DNA from: Erpobdella octoculata
Lineage: Eukaryota; Annelida; Clitellata; Hirudinida; Erpobdellidae
NCBI GenBank assembly: GCA_963978895.1
Contig: OZ022243.1
Span: 2,018,814 to 2,082,813 of the forward strand
Reading direction: 5' to 3'
DNA: 64,000 nt
Shown here one piece after another: positions 15,485-27,002 of the stretch. A model generated the notes under the pieces. That model ran no database searches. It saw only the letters and a program-made list of their open reading frames with translations, and was not told the DNA's origin. The position numbers and the translations under genes are program-made. Every line of letters begins with the position of its first letter. Positions within the stretch are counted from its first letter, which is position 1.

Positions 15485-18400
15485 ATGGACAAGCTTTTTC
15501 AGTCAATTCCGCGACTAGAAGGTCAGGCATCTTGGGAGCAATGGCGTTTTAGAATACGTTTAGCTTTGGAACACCATGATGATGCTTTAGAAGTTGTGGA
15601 TGGGAAACTACTTGAACCCGAAGATGAATCAGAAAATACTGTTGCTTCTGTCAGAAAAACATATGAGACAGCACTTAGAAGGTTTCAGAAGGCAGACTCA
15701 ATGGCAAAACTTATCTTGACAACCTCAATGACAGATGAAACAATGTCTAAAGTGATGAGGTTCAAGACAGCAAGAAAAATGTGGCAAGAATTGTTATTGC
15801 TTTATGATGGTGTTCCCCAGAACAAGGCATACAATGTCTGCATCCAGTTCTTCCACTATCAAAGGCCACCTGGTGAGGATATGCCCAGTCATCTCTCGAA
15901 AATGAAAGCCTTGTGGAATGAGCTGACTTCAGTTGCTGCCAAAGAAAATGAGGTTGTGTTGCCTGATTTTTTGCTTATGTGTAAAATTTTAGACACATTG
16001 GATGAGAAGTACTTGCCATTTAAGTCAAGTTGGTTGATGGCCAATGAAGAACAGAGAACAGTTGATAGTTTAACAAATCAACTTTGTGCTTTTGAGTTGA
16101 CTTTGAAAATAACTGAAGAGAATCAAGAATTGTGTTCAATTAGTACAAAAGAAGTTTGTAAAAGTGATTCAAATCAGTCAATTGGCATTGCAAAAGAGAA
16201 AAAGAAGTCTAGGATGTTGACTTGTTTCTATTGTCAGAGGCCAGGACATTTTCTCAGAAACTGCAGACAATGGAAAGCTGATGGAAGACCAAGAAAAGAA
16301 TATGCTAAAGGTGATCCAAAGCAGTCAAAAGAAAAGAGTTCCATGTTGGCAACAAATTCAGAAATCATGAAAGTTGATAAAATTGAAACAAACTCTGAAA
16401 ATTGGTACATTGACAATGGTGCAACAAATCATGTTACTGCTGTGAAAGATTACTTCAAGACTTTTGAAATGTTTGAAAGTCCACAGTTTATTAATACTGC
16501 TGGAAGTGAAAAACTTAAAGCTCTGGGTCAAGGAGACATTGAATTGGAGGTACTCAATGGTAAAAGAAGAGAAACAGTTCGTTTGAGTGGTGTCTGGTTG
16601 GTGCCAGGTATTTCAAAGAATTTGTTTTCTGTCCTGAGTGCTCAAGAGAAAAACATACAGAGCAAGTTTGAATCAAATGTTAATTTTTGCAGTTTAAAGC
16701 TTGGAGAAAAACGACTTGTCTCAGGTGTCAGAGAAGCTGGAGGTGGTTTATTTAGATTGGTGGGTAAAGTTAAAGTTCCTAATTTTGCTACAAAAGAAAT
16801 AAATGCAATTGTAAAAGCTAAAAAGTCACTTCTACAGCTATATCATGAAAGGTTTGGACATCAAAATAAAAGACATGTTAGAATGATGCTGAAAGAGCAT
16901 TTAGATATTGATGTTGATCATGATGATGAGTTATGTGAAGGATGCATTTATGGGAAATCACATAGACTGAGTTTTGGAACAAGACCACGATCGAATACAC
17001 CTGGTGAAATAATTCACACTGACGTTTGTGGACCATTTCAGGTTGAATCATTTGGCAAGAAGAGATATTTTGTATTGTTTAAGGATGATTTCACAAAGTA
17101 TCGTTCTGTGTATTTTATTAAGCACAAGTCAGAAGTTGTTGAAAAGTTGAAAGATTTCATTAGATATACTCAAACAACCGGTCATAAAGTAAAGATTCTA
17201 CGAAGTGATCGAGGTGGTGAGTACAGTGGTGATGAAATAAGAAAATTCCTAAAAGAACATGGAATTGAACAACACTTCTCAATGCCAAGAACACCTGAAC
17301 AAAATGGGGCTGTCGAACGAGAGAACAGAACTTTAGTTGAAACTGCTAGAGCTATGATGTTTGGTAAAAGAAAAAGTTTGCCAAAAGGTTTATGGGCAGA
17401 ATTGATCAACACAGCAGTTTATGTTCTGAATCGGACAGGACCAACATCCGAAGGAAAGAAAACACCTTATGAACTTTGGAATGGTAAAAAACCGGGTTTA
17501 AAACATTTACGGGTTATTGGAAGTGAATGTTACGTTCATATCGACAAAAGCTTGAGAAAGAAATTTGACAAAAAGGCAACCAAGGGTATTTTAATTGGTT
17601 ATGAAAATGATGACGGTTATCGAATATGGTGCAATAATCGAGTTTTCCTGTCAAGAGATGTCATTCTTCATGAGTCGACAAGTGAAGTAGAACATAACAT
17701 TCAGTCAGATTTGATTCCATTGCCTGAGGAAGAAATGTTTGGTGAACCAACAGAGGATAATGAACAAAATCAGAAACAGGGAGATGATAGAAGTCAGTCA
17801 AAAGATCCAGCTTATTTTGATGAGGAGGTTTGCATGATGCAGTTGAATTCAGGTGAACCTGCTACCTATGATGAGGCAATAAGAAGCTCCTTCAAAAGAG
17901 AATGGATAACAGCAATGAATAATGAAATAGAATCACTTCATAAGAATAACACTTGGATTCTATCAGAATTGCCTCAGAACAAGAAAGCTGTACAGTGCAA
18001 ATGGGTTTATAAAGTTAAAAATAATGCTGATGGTTCAGTTTCTCGCTTCAAGGCAAGATTAGTTGCTAAAGGTTTTTCACAAAGAAAAGGTGTTGATTAT
18101 GATCAGACATTTAGTCCTGTTACAAAATTGACAACAATTCGATCAGTACTCAGTGTAGCTGCCAAGGAGAATTTATATCTTTCCCAATTTGATATATCAA
18201 CTGCATTTTTGCATGGTGAATTGGAAGAAGAAATCTACATGCAGCAACCTGAAGGTTTCACAGATGGTTCTGATAAAGTTTGTCATCTGAAGAAAAGTCT
18301 CTATGGTTTGAAACAGGCACCTAGATGCTGGAATAAAAAACTGGATAGTTTTTTGATAAAGAGTGGGTTTACTGTTAGCGAAGCAGATCCATGTTTGTAT

Positions 18401-19378
18401 ATTTTTAGAAAAGGAACTAAGAAGTTATTGCTTGCCATGTACGTAGATGATGGTTTGTTAGCAAGTTCAAATAAAAAGGATTCAGAAGATTTTTTGGAAA
18501 AACTAAAAGCTGAATTTGAAATTACAGACTCTCCTGCAAAGTTTTTCCTTGGATTTGAGATTCAACAAGATGGTGAATCAATTAAAGTTAGCCAAGAAAA
18601 CTATGTCAAAAAGATCATTGATCACTTTGGAATGACAAGTTGTAGAGGAGTTGAAACGCCAATAATCAAGGACAGTTCTGAAGAAGGGAAGGCTGAATAC
18701 AGTTCAGTTAAGTTTCCCTATCGGTCAGCTGTTGGAGCGTTGATGTATCTTATGGTTGGAACTAGGCCAGACATAGCCTATGCCGTAGGAGTAGTGTCAC
18801 GGAACTTGGAGAATCCCACACAACAGGACGTTACGAAAGTCAAGAGGATCTTTCGTTATCTTGCAAGAACAAAGTCTTATGGAATTCGGTACAAACGAAA
18901 ATCAAAGATCAATCGACTAGAAGTTTTCAGTGATGCAGATCATGGTGGTGATCTATCATCTGGACGTTCTACAACAGGAGTGGTTTGCTGCAATGGTGAC
19001 GGAGTGATTTCATGGTTCAGTCAACGTCAGGCTTCAGTTGCTATTTCGACAACAGAAGCTGAAATTGTTGCTTCGAGTGAAGCAGCCCGTGAGGTTATTT
19101 GGCTGAAAAGACTCTTTTCAGAAATCACAGAGCTTGAAGACATGCCCAGAATCCATGTGGACAATGAGGCGGCGATAAAGCTGGCTCACAATCCAGAGTA
19201 TCATCGAAGAACAAAGCATATTCGCATACGCCACTTCTTTATTCGTGAATGTGTCCAGAACAAGGAGCTTCTTGTGGAAAAGATTGACTCGGGAGACCAG
19301 TTAGCAGATGCTCTCACCAAACCTCTTTCTGGAAGCAGGCTTGGTGAACTGTGCGGAAAACTCGGATTGTGTACATAA
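15485..19378 (+). CDS. copia gag-pol polyprotein
   Basis: Single frame, 1297 residues from the first ATG at 15485 (the open frame extends upstream only through a TTG). Order: Gag (MDKLFQSIPRLEG...), a CCHC zinc knuckle CFYCQRPGHFLRNC, then the protease motif WYIDNGATNH, where copia relatives usually have DSGA. Next come the GAG-pre-integrase HH-CC zinc region (HERFGH...CEGC), integrase D,D,E (HTDVCGPF, RSDRGGEY, QNGAVERENR), reverse transcriptase with KWVYKVK, RFKARLVAKGF and the catalytic YVDD, and RNase H (SDADHGGD, STTEAE, VDNEAA, KHIRIRHFF). This is the canonical Ty1/copia order with integrase before RT. Nothing is disrupted. Confidence 0.97.
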   Translation: MDKLFQSIPRLEGQASWEQWRFRIRLALEHHDDALEVVDGKLLEPEDESENTVASVRKTYETALRRFQKADSMAKLILTTSMTDETMSKVMRFKTARKMWQELLLLYDGVPQNKAYNVCIQFFHYQRPPGEDMPSHLSKMKALWNELTSVAAKENEVVLPDFLLMCKILDTLDEKYLPFKSSWLMANEEQRTVDSLTNQLCAFELTLKITEENQELCSISTKEVCKSDSNQSIGIAKEKKKSRMLTCFYCQRPGHFLRNCRQWKADGRPRKEYAKGDPKQSKEKSSMLATNSEIMKVDKIETNSENWYIDNGATNHVTAVKDYFKTFEMFESPQFINTAGSEKLKALGQGDIELEVLNGKRRETVRLSGVWLVPGISKNLFSVLSAQEKNIQSKFESNVNFCSLKLGEKRLVSGVREAGGGLFRLVGKVKVPNFATKEINAIVKAKKSLLQLYHERFGHQNKRHVRMMLKEHLDIDVDHDDELCEGCIYGKSHRLSFGTRPRSNTPGEIIHTDVCGPFQVESFGKKRYFVLFKDDFTKYRSVYFIKHKSEVVEKLKDFIRYTQTTGHKVKILRSDRGGEYSGDEIRKFLKEHGIEQHFSMPRTPEQNGAVERENRTLVETARAMMFGKRKSLPKGLWAELINTAVYVLNRTGPTSEGKKTPYELWNGKKPGLKHLRVIGSECYVHIDKSLRKKFDKKATKGILIGYENDDGYRIWCNNRVFLSRDVILHESTSEVEHNIQSDLIPLPEEEMFGEPTEDNEQNQKQGDDRSQSKDPAYFDEEVCMMQLNSGEPATYDEAIRSSFKREWITAMNNEIESLHKNNTWILSELPQNKKAVQCKWVYKVKNNADGSVSRFKARLVAKGFSQRKGVDYDQTFSPVTKLTTIRSVLSVAAKENLYLSQFDISTAFLHGELEEEIYMQQPEGFTDGSDKVCHLKKSLYGLKQAPRCWNKKLDSFLIKSGFTVSEADPCLYIFRKGTKKLLLAMYVDDGLLASSNKKDSEDFLEKLKAEFEITDSPAKFFLGFEIQQDGESIKVSQENYVKKIIDHFGMTSCRGVETPIIKDSSEEGKAEYSSVKFPYRSAVGALMYLMVGTRPDIAYAVGVVSRNLENPTQQDVTKVKRIFRYLARTKSYGIRYKRKSKINRLEVFSDADHGGDLSSGRSTTGVVCCNGDGVISWFSQRQASVAISTTEAEIVASSEAAREVIWLKRLFSEITELEDMPRIHVDNEAAIKLAHNPEYHRRTKHIRIRHFFIRECVQNKELLVEKIDSGDQLADALTKPLSGSRLGELCGKLGLCT

Positions 19379-19423
19379 ATAACGTTCTGTGTATGTGTGA
19401 ATGTTTTATGTATGTTGGATCAT

Positions 19424-19434
19424 TCAAGGGAAGG
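19424..19434 (+). other. copia polypurine tract
   Basis: Purine-rich AAGGGAAGG sits directly before the 3' LTR, the expected priming site for plus-strand DNA. Confidence 0.75.
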
Positions 19435-19822
<388 letters not shown>

Positions 19823-19993
19823 CTGATCGATTGTTAACAAGGGCCGTTTTTGTTAAATTTCTTCTTTGGTTTCTTCGAATGACTGCCCAGCATGTCGAAA
19901 TCTATTGAAATGACATTTCTACGAATTGCAATTTCAGTTTTTATTGCCTCTTGGCAGCTTTTCATGCTACAAAGCAAGACGTGCAGGATAAAA

Positions 19994-20133
19994 CATGTTC
20001 TTTGTCACTGAGAAGCATTTCTAAAATTTCAAGAAATGATGTATAACATAATATCTTTCCACGCATGTTCTTTGTTTCTGAGAAGCATTTCTAAAATTTC
20101 AAGAAATGATGTACAAACATAATATCTTTCCAC
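19994..20133. repeat. 70-bp tandem duplication
   Basis: Two adjacent ~70-bp units (catgttctttgt...gagaagcatttctaaaattt...) differ at a handful of positions. The surrounding 19823-21711 otherwise holds only the SINE fragment at 20338 and AT-rich sequence. Confidence 0.85.
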
Positions 20134-20337
20134 TCTTGAAATGATTTTTTTCTTCACCTTTTTCAAATAGTTTATAGTCAAGTGTTTTGAAACTGAGATG
20201 GCGGGGATAGAAAACACACATGATTTTATTTACTTTTTTTCATCTAAGCTTTTTACATAGTTTTTCTGATAGGTATGTTACCTATTACTACAATAAACAG
20301 AAACGGGCTTAAAATACAACCATAATGGTGCTTACTG

Positions 20338-20404
20338 GAGGCGCTGGTGGCAGAGCGGTAGAGCGTTCGCCTGTCGATCGTTAGGTCGGCAGTTCAAACC
20401 AGGT
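20338..20404 (+). repeat. tRNA-derived SINE head
   Basis: 'ggcgctggtggcagagcggt' contains a pol III A box (TGGCAGAGCGG) and is followed by a B box (AGTTCAAACC). The same head, inverted and with a full tail, is at 54374-54578. The tail is missing here and the tRNA fold is imperfect, so this is a SINE fragment rather than a tRNA gene. Confidence 0.75.
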
Positions 20405-21711
20405 TTAATGATTATTCAAAAATGCTATAAAACGATGTTAACATTATCTTTTTTGAAATCATTTTTTTAAGCTTTAAATATAGCAAATTTTGCGATACTA
20501 AATAGAAAAATTTTTCTCAGTCAAAGAATGTCGCTACTGTTGCACTTTTATTTTGATTTTCTTTGAGCGGCTTTGTGAGTCTGGGGAAATGGTCTGTGCA
20601 TCCTCTACCTTTTATAAAACCAGATTGCTTAAAATGTAGAATGTTTTTTCGTTCAAGGTCTCAAAACATAAACGATAGTTAAAACCTTATTAAATGAAGT
20701 TATTTTTGCGGATCTTTAAAAAAAATGTTCGCCAATAATACAGTTTCAAACAAAAAGCAGATATGAATTTAAAAAATGTTATGAAAAATCTTTTTAATTT
20801 GTACCACTTAATAGAGTTAACGCTAAGAAAAAATAATGATCACACAAAAGTTATGCCAAGTTGAATGCGTTGTCAGTTGTCACAGATTCAGAACTGGGAT
20901 AATTGTAACAGCAGCTGTTGTACAAATAAAACTATTAGTATCTTCAATCATAAGATTGACGTGCCGTCGTGCTGTACATGCATAACAGAAAAGTAAAAAA
21001 AGTGAGTATAGACATTCTCAAAACCAAATGAAATGGATTGCATTTGTTTGTATAATACGCGCTGGAGCCCTACTCAAAAATTAAAAATTTTAAATGAGTT
21101 TATACTCGATTTAATTATATAACTTTATTAAATAAATTCAAATAACTTATTTGATAATCAGGAGCATTATTTCAGCAAAAGTATGGAGAGCGAAATTTTG
21201 TAAAAAAAAAACCCTCATTAAAAATATTTTCCAAAACCTTATACACTTTTCCCTCAAAAATGGCTTATGACCGGCAAAAGGGTAATCCTAAAAACTTTTT
21301 TTTTCTAAATTCATATCGTTTTTTCTTATTAAAAAAACTTTTGTTATCGGACTAACTGACCCCCGCTAATATAATAATAAATTACAGTAACGCCATTTCT
21401 GTTCAGCTTTATAAATTTTCTGCTATACCTACAAACATCATCGCTTTTCGCCCGGCGTTATTTTGTGCGCACATTTAAAAAGTAGAAGAAATCCACTCCA
21501 ATTTCTTGGTTTTGTTCTATCAAATCGAATCACAAACTATTTATTCAACGTTAAGAAGTTAATTATCAACATCCTCGTTCGAGCCAATGAAAGTCATTAT
21601 TTCCGTGACACCATTATGACTTACAACGTACCAGCTATTATAATATAATTAGAGTGCTTCAATAAATCACTGTTTCATTGTGACTTTTATCTAGATAGTG
21701 CTAAGCTGAAT

Positions 21712-24700
21712 ATGTTGAGTTATTTCAAGGCATTTATAATGTTAACTTTTAATATTCTTTTTGTTCAAATCAGTGGTAACTATTTTTTAAATTTTTAAAA
21801 GGTTGTTTTACTAACTGTACTTTTATTTAAATTAGAAAACAGTTTCAATTGATACAAATGTTAAATTACTAAATTTCTACAAACTTTTTAATTGCTACCA
21901 AATTGAAAAAAAATAGAAATAAATAAAAATTCCGTAAACACCAAAACTGTTTTGTTTTTAAAGTTTTTCTAGCACAAAGTTTTTCTAACGTCATCAACAA
22001 AGAAGTTTTCGTAGCCGCCGAAGGAAAAGTAATCCTACCTGGCAATTATGAAAAGAACTACTTCAACGTCTCATGGAAGTTCAAGAAAAACTCAACTTCT
22101 GACAAAGAATCGACGATATTTGACCTGCGCACCAACTACACCGATAGCAAAAGCGGGTACATGGTTCACTGCTCTTCCCGGCTAAAGATTTGTGACCTTG
22201 AGATACCACGGGCATCGCAGGAACACGATGGAATCTTTTACTTCCAAGCCGATGATTTGGGCATTTTAAATCTCTATACTTTAGTTGTCGGAGGTAAATT
22301 ATTTATTTTTATTAATTAATTTGATTATTTTTTTAATTTGTTATAATTGAATATTAAATGCAAGATATATTTCAAAAACGTTCTCAAGTAAATAATGATA
22401 AATTTTTATAATACGTTTTATGTCAAACTTTATGGAATCGTCAACAAAACTTTTAATTGAGCTCCAAATTTTTTCTTGTTTAAGTTTTTATTCCCAATCA
22501 TTACTAACTAATTAACCAAAATATGTCTTATCACAAACGTCTATATAATAGCGTTGTATATAAGACAAACGTTTGTATAATAGCGTTTTATATAATACAA
22601 ACATTTGTATTATAGCGTTTTATATAATACACACGTTTGTATAATAGCGTTGTATATAATACAAACGTTCATCACATCTTTTCGTCGTTTTAGGTTATTA
22701 TACAGATATTGTTAATTTTTTTTTTAGATATGAATTCATCGTCTGGACTAGAAAATCAGTTAGTTCTTCTGGACAACGACTTGGTGCTAAAATGTCCAAT
22801 CGGTTGCGGACGTTTGGTCTTATGGGCATATGTACCTTATCACAGTACGGATTTCATCACGTTGAGCACCAACAGAACTATAGAGAAATTCTTCGAAGGA
22901 TGTGTTAATGTGTGGAATACATCTAATGCTGATTATTCCCAAGCCGGGCTGTACTATTGCTATGGAACAGCTTCTAACGTGTACCTAGCAAATGTTATAA
23001 TATTAGGTAAGTAGTCCGTTCAGATGAGACCTTTTTCTGTCAACATATTAACACCACTTTGGTTTAAAATATAAATTAAGATTAGTTATCTTTTTGGAAC
23101 GAGCTTCGTTATTTATTAGGTAATTTTTCGTTAAAGTGCATTGTGAATTAGAGCAAATCCGTTGCTAATGAAAATCAAAAAGAACCATGTGTTTTAACTA
23201 CTTTTCATTTGACAGTATTTCAGTAATTGAATCTTTGTTTACTATTTGTTTACAAATGAAGATGAACAAATCAACTGCAACACCATCTATCGATCTGACT
23301 TGATCGAAGAATTCGAGGAAGTCGGAATATTCGCCCGACAAAACGAAGATGTCGCCATCAACTGCTCCGTCAGCTTCCGCGCTCACGATTTCTGCCGCCT
23401 CGTTCCGACGTGGCATGATCTCAAGAGGAACAAATTTGTCACGGAGTCGGATGATGTTATCAGTGTTGGAGTCGAGAAGAGAAACGCGTGGATCACTTTC
23501 CAGCGGGGTGCTTTCACCAATAACTCGCTTCGTCTGTCAGTTGGTTTTAATTGTAACGATTTTCTGAGGAAAACTGCTGCTGCGGGGGATTCTCATGATG
23601 ACAGGTTAAAGAACATAGTTTTGGCTAAATATAATCAAATGCTTTAAGATACATACTTTTTTGATTACGTTAACAGTCTTAAAAAAAATTTATTTTATTT
23701 AACTAAATACTCATCAGCTGACGCGAATTTTTAATTAAATTCATAAAATGCTTTGATCGACATGCCAATGTTGACTTTACAACTACTTAAACAACAAATG
23801 TTTTAAATTGTGCCAAGCTTGAAAGAGGCAAAACAATTAAATGAACTCATTTAAAACTCAATAACTGTGCCGTCAATTTTTTTGTTTTGTTTTACAGTAA
23901 CTTAGCAAAGGTTGTCAATGCAGGAAATATTCCGAGTTATGAAACAGGGCTGAGGTTCGCATTGCGTGAAGATGGTAGAGGTAAGAATAACAAGTCCAGA
24001 AAAACACTTATATGAATTAACTAAATTTTGGTGCCGAAATATTAGAAACGTTTTACATACATATTCATAAAAACTTTGCCTCGCTTATTGCTAGCCAATC
24101 CCAAGCCTAGATAAAAGAGGAGGGAAATGTTAAAAAGATCAAATTATGACCCACGACATGAAGCACTTTGGTATTTCTTACATACTTAAAAAATTTGGTG
24201 TAGATGACTATAAACTATTATAAAAAAAATAACATTCATAAAAAAATTATCACTTTTTGAGAATGTTTATAACCGATCAACGGATTTGGAAACCTCGGTA
24301 ACCTACTAGTCCCCACTGTCTCCACTCGCTTAAGTCCCATTAGAAAATACAGGTGGATCAAAGGCTGAGTTGACTTTACTGGTTAAGAGTTAACTTTTCA
24401 AGAAAGTTGAGAGATGCTGGTCTTTGTGAGAATTGAACCCTACCCCCTACCTAGCGTACGCTAATAAAGATATTAACATTGACACAAAGTTTTATATAAT
24501 AATACACTATTTTTTAATAAATCAATAAAAGATATTTATTTCAACACTAAATATATTTAAAGGAAGATCTGATGGTTCAAATAAAAACCACAAGTCTAGC
24601 ATAATTGCGATCGGAGTTCTTGGGACAATTTTGTTTCTTCTCATTGCTTCGGCCATCGGTGTCTACTGTTACTTGAAAGCGACCGGAACTAGGAAATCAT

Positions 24701-25235
24701 CATGTAGGTTTATTGGATGACATATTTCGTGACATCTAGAGTATGCCAGTTATTCTGTGTGCATCATATCGAAAATAATAATTTTTAAAAAAAAACTTAG
24801 CTTTGCTTACTGCGCCAGTTCCACGACTAGATATGGATACAGGGGAAAAGAAACGTGATCAAATTATGATCTGGCACAACAAATACTAATGTGTTTCCTA
24901 CATAGTGTTGTTTTAGTTTTAGAATAAATACAATGTGTAGAAAACGGTTAGCTATTATAAATAAAAGATAAGAAACAACCTATCAAAATGACCGATTTGA
25001 TAAGCATCAACATGTTTAAGGACTATTAAAGAAAAGCGAAACAAATTCTAAACGGAATTAGTTCCAAAATAGCAAAACCTTTTTTAACTAAGTTTATGCT
25101 TTGTTTAATAACAATGTTATTCCATAATATTCTCAATTTTAAGCGATTTACCATTTCATCACAAATTTTACATATGTAGTAGGTACCACCCAACAGCGCT
25201 ATGCAATGTTCTAACATACATACAATCATACAATC

Positions 25236-25266
<31 letters not shown>

Positions 25267-26711
25267 CATACATACATACATACATACATACATACATACA
25301 TACATACATACATACATACATACATACATACATACATACATACATACATACATACATACATACATACATACATACATACATACATACATACATACATACA
25401 TACATACATACATACATACATACATACATACATACATACATACATACATACATACATACATACATACATACATACATACATACATACATACATACATACA
25501 TACATACATACATACATACATACATACATACATACATACATACATACATACATACATACATACATACATACATACATACATACATACATACATACATACA
25601 TACATACATACATACATACATACATACATACATACATACATACATACATACATACATACATACATACATACATACATACATACATACATACATACATACA
25701 TACATACATACATACATACATACATACATACATACATACATACATACATACATACATACATACATACATACATACATACATACATACATACATACATACA
25801 TACATACATACATACATACATACATACATACATACATACATACATACATACATACATACATACATACATACATACATACATACATACATACATACATACA
25901 TACATACATACATACATACATACATACATACATACATACATACATACATACATACATACATACATACATACATACATACATACATACATACACACATACA
26001 CACATAAATACATACATACATACATACATACATACATACATACATACATACATACATACATACATACATACATACATACATACATACATACATACATACA
26101 TACATACATACATACATACATACATACATACATACATACATACATACATACATACATACATACATCAGAAACTAAATTTTTTGATTATAGTTTAACCTTT
26201 GGGCCTTTCAGCCGTGACTTCCGGTAGAGCTACGTCAACACCACCATCAAATGGTCGATATGCAAACGAAGAATATAATGGCTCGTCCCCAGTACCAGTG
26301 TACCACACCATAGCAGACTATCTGGATTTAGTTTACGACAAGAAAGAACCACAGGATCACGAAGTTTACGACGAAATCGAAGACATCGATGTCGATACTC
26401 GATACAAATCCTTAGAAGATGCTGTAAATCCAATTACTAACGTCTACAAGTCACTAGGTAACGCACTTGACACAGAGATTTCTTATTATAAATAATTATA
26501 AATCGCCAAATAATTGCTTGACGTAAACCGTCTAAAGTGATGTGCAAATAATAATCATTCGAGAAAGTTTATCTGAAATTAAAATTATGATTTTAAATAT
26601 CAATTTAACCATTTAACAAAAATAAATAAATGATTTTCAGACACGTCTGTGTATTATACAAATCAAGACAACGATCTTCAGCAAGATGGAGAAAATACAG
26701 AAACTATTTAA
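21712..26711 (+). CDS. Ig-domain transmembrane receptor with ITAM-like tail
   Basis: 515 residues, type I membrane protein. Exons: 21712-21775 (signal peptide MLSYFKAFIMLTFNILFVQI), 21973-22293 (Ig-like D1), 22728-23006 (D2), 23262-23604 and 23898-23980 (D3 and stalk), 24563-24703 (transmembrane SIIAIGVLGTILFLLIASAI), 26212-26457 and 26641-26711 (cytoplasmic). Most junctions are phase 1, as in Ig-superfamily genes, and the model sums to whole codons. D2 has the canonical pattern (LKC, W, YSQAGLYYC). D1 has the W and DGIFYF but no second cysteine. The tail has five YxxI/L motifs (YHTI, YLDL, YDEI, YKSL, YKSL), with YDEI and YKSL spaced 8 residues apart as in an ITAM, plus YxN motifs (YANE, YTNQ) of Grb2-binding type. 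Immune-receptor signalling is inferred. No orthologue recognised. Confidence 0.8.
22536..22673. repeat. ~34-bp tandem repeat in Ig-receptor intron
   Basis: Four units of 'tataatagcgttttatataa' plus 'tacaaacgtttg', each differing slightly and partly palindromic (aaacgttt, acaaacgtttgt). It lies in the intron between D1 and D2. Confidence 0.8.
24080..24230 (-). repeat. dispersed ~160-bp repeat, family X
   Basis: On the minus strand this reads 'aatagtttatagtc...acacca' through 'ctaggcttggga'. It aligns end to end with copies at 46641-46803 and 62722-62885 on the plus strand. A second diverged minus copy lies at about 24795-24910 in the next intron. No tRNA-like head or coding sequence; class unknown. 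Confidence 0.65.
25236..26165. repeat. giant (ACAT)n tetranucleotide tract, ~930 bp
   Basis: More than 220 copies of TACA/ACAT, with one short interruption (acacacatacacacataaat) near 25990-26010. It sits in the receptor intron between the transmembrane exon and the signalling-tail exon. Long Tyr/Val/Cys/Met and Ile/His/Thr frames here are artefacts. Confidence 0.98.
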
Positions 26712-27002
26712 AAAGAAATATCGATTTATTTTGTTTAAAAAAATAACTGTTGATGTGAGATTTCGAAATTATACAATTTGAATTTTTTTTCTAAATGTAT
26801 CATTAAATAATCATGTTTTTTGACATATTCATATACAACACTTTGTAAAAAAACAATTAAAAAGCAAAAAGAGTTGAAACAATCGCTCAAAATTAAATTG
26901 ATCAATTTTTTTAAATCTTCTACTGATTACTTTGACTAAAAGTAACATTAATAACATTTTTATTAATAAATTAAAACTAACACTAATCTGCAAAAATCTA
27001 GT

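Noticed and set aside
20338..20404. A genuine tRNA gene
   Set aside because: A and B boxes are present but the anticodon arm and acceptor stem do not pair properly, and the same sequence heads SINE copies elsewhere.
25168..26165. Open frames of more than 300 codons (MYVC and IHTY repeats)
   Set aside because: Translation of a tetranucleotide microsatellite; the same pattern appears at 36036-36669 and 49084-49540.
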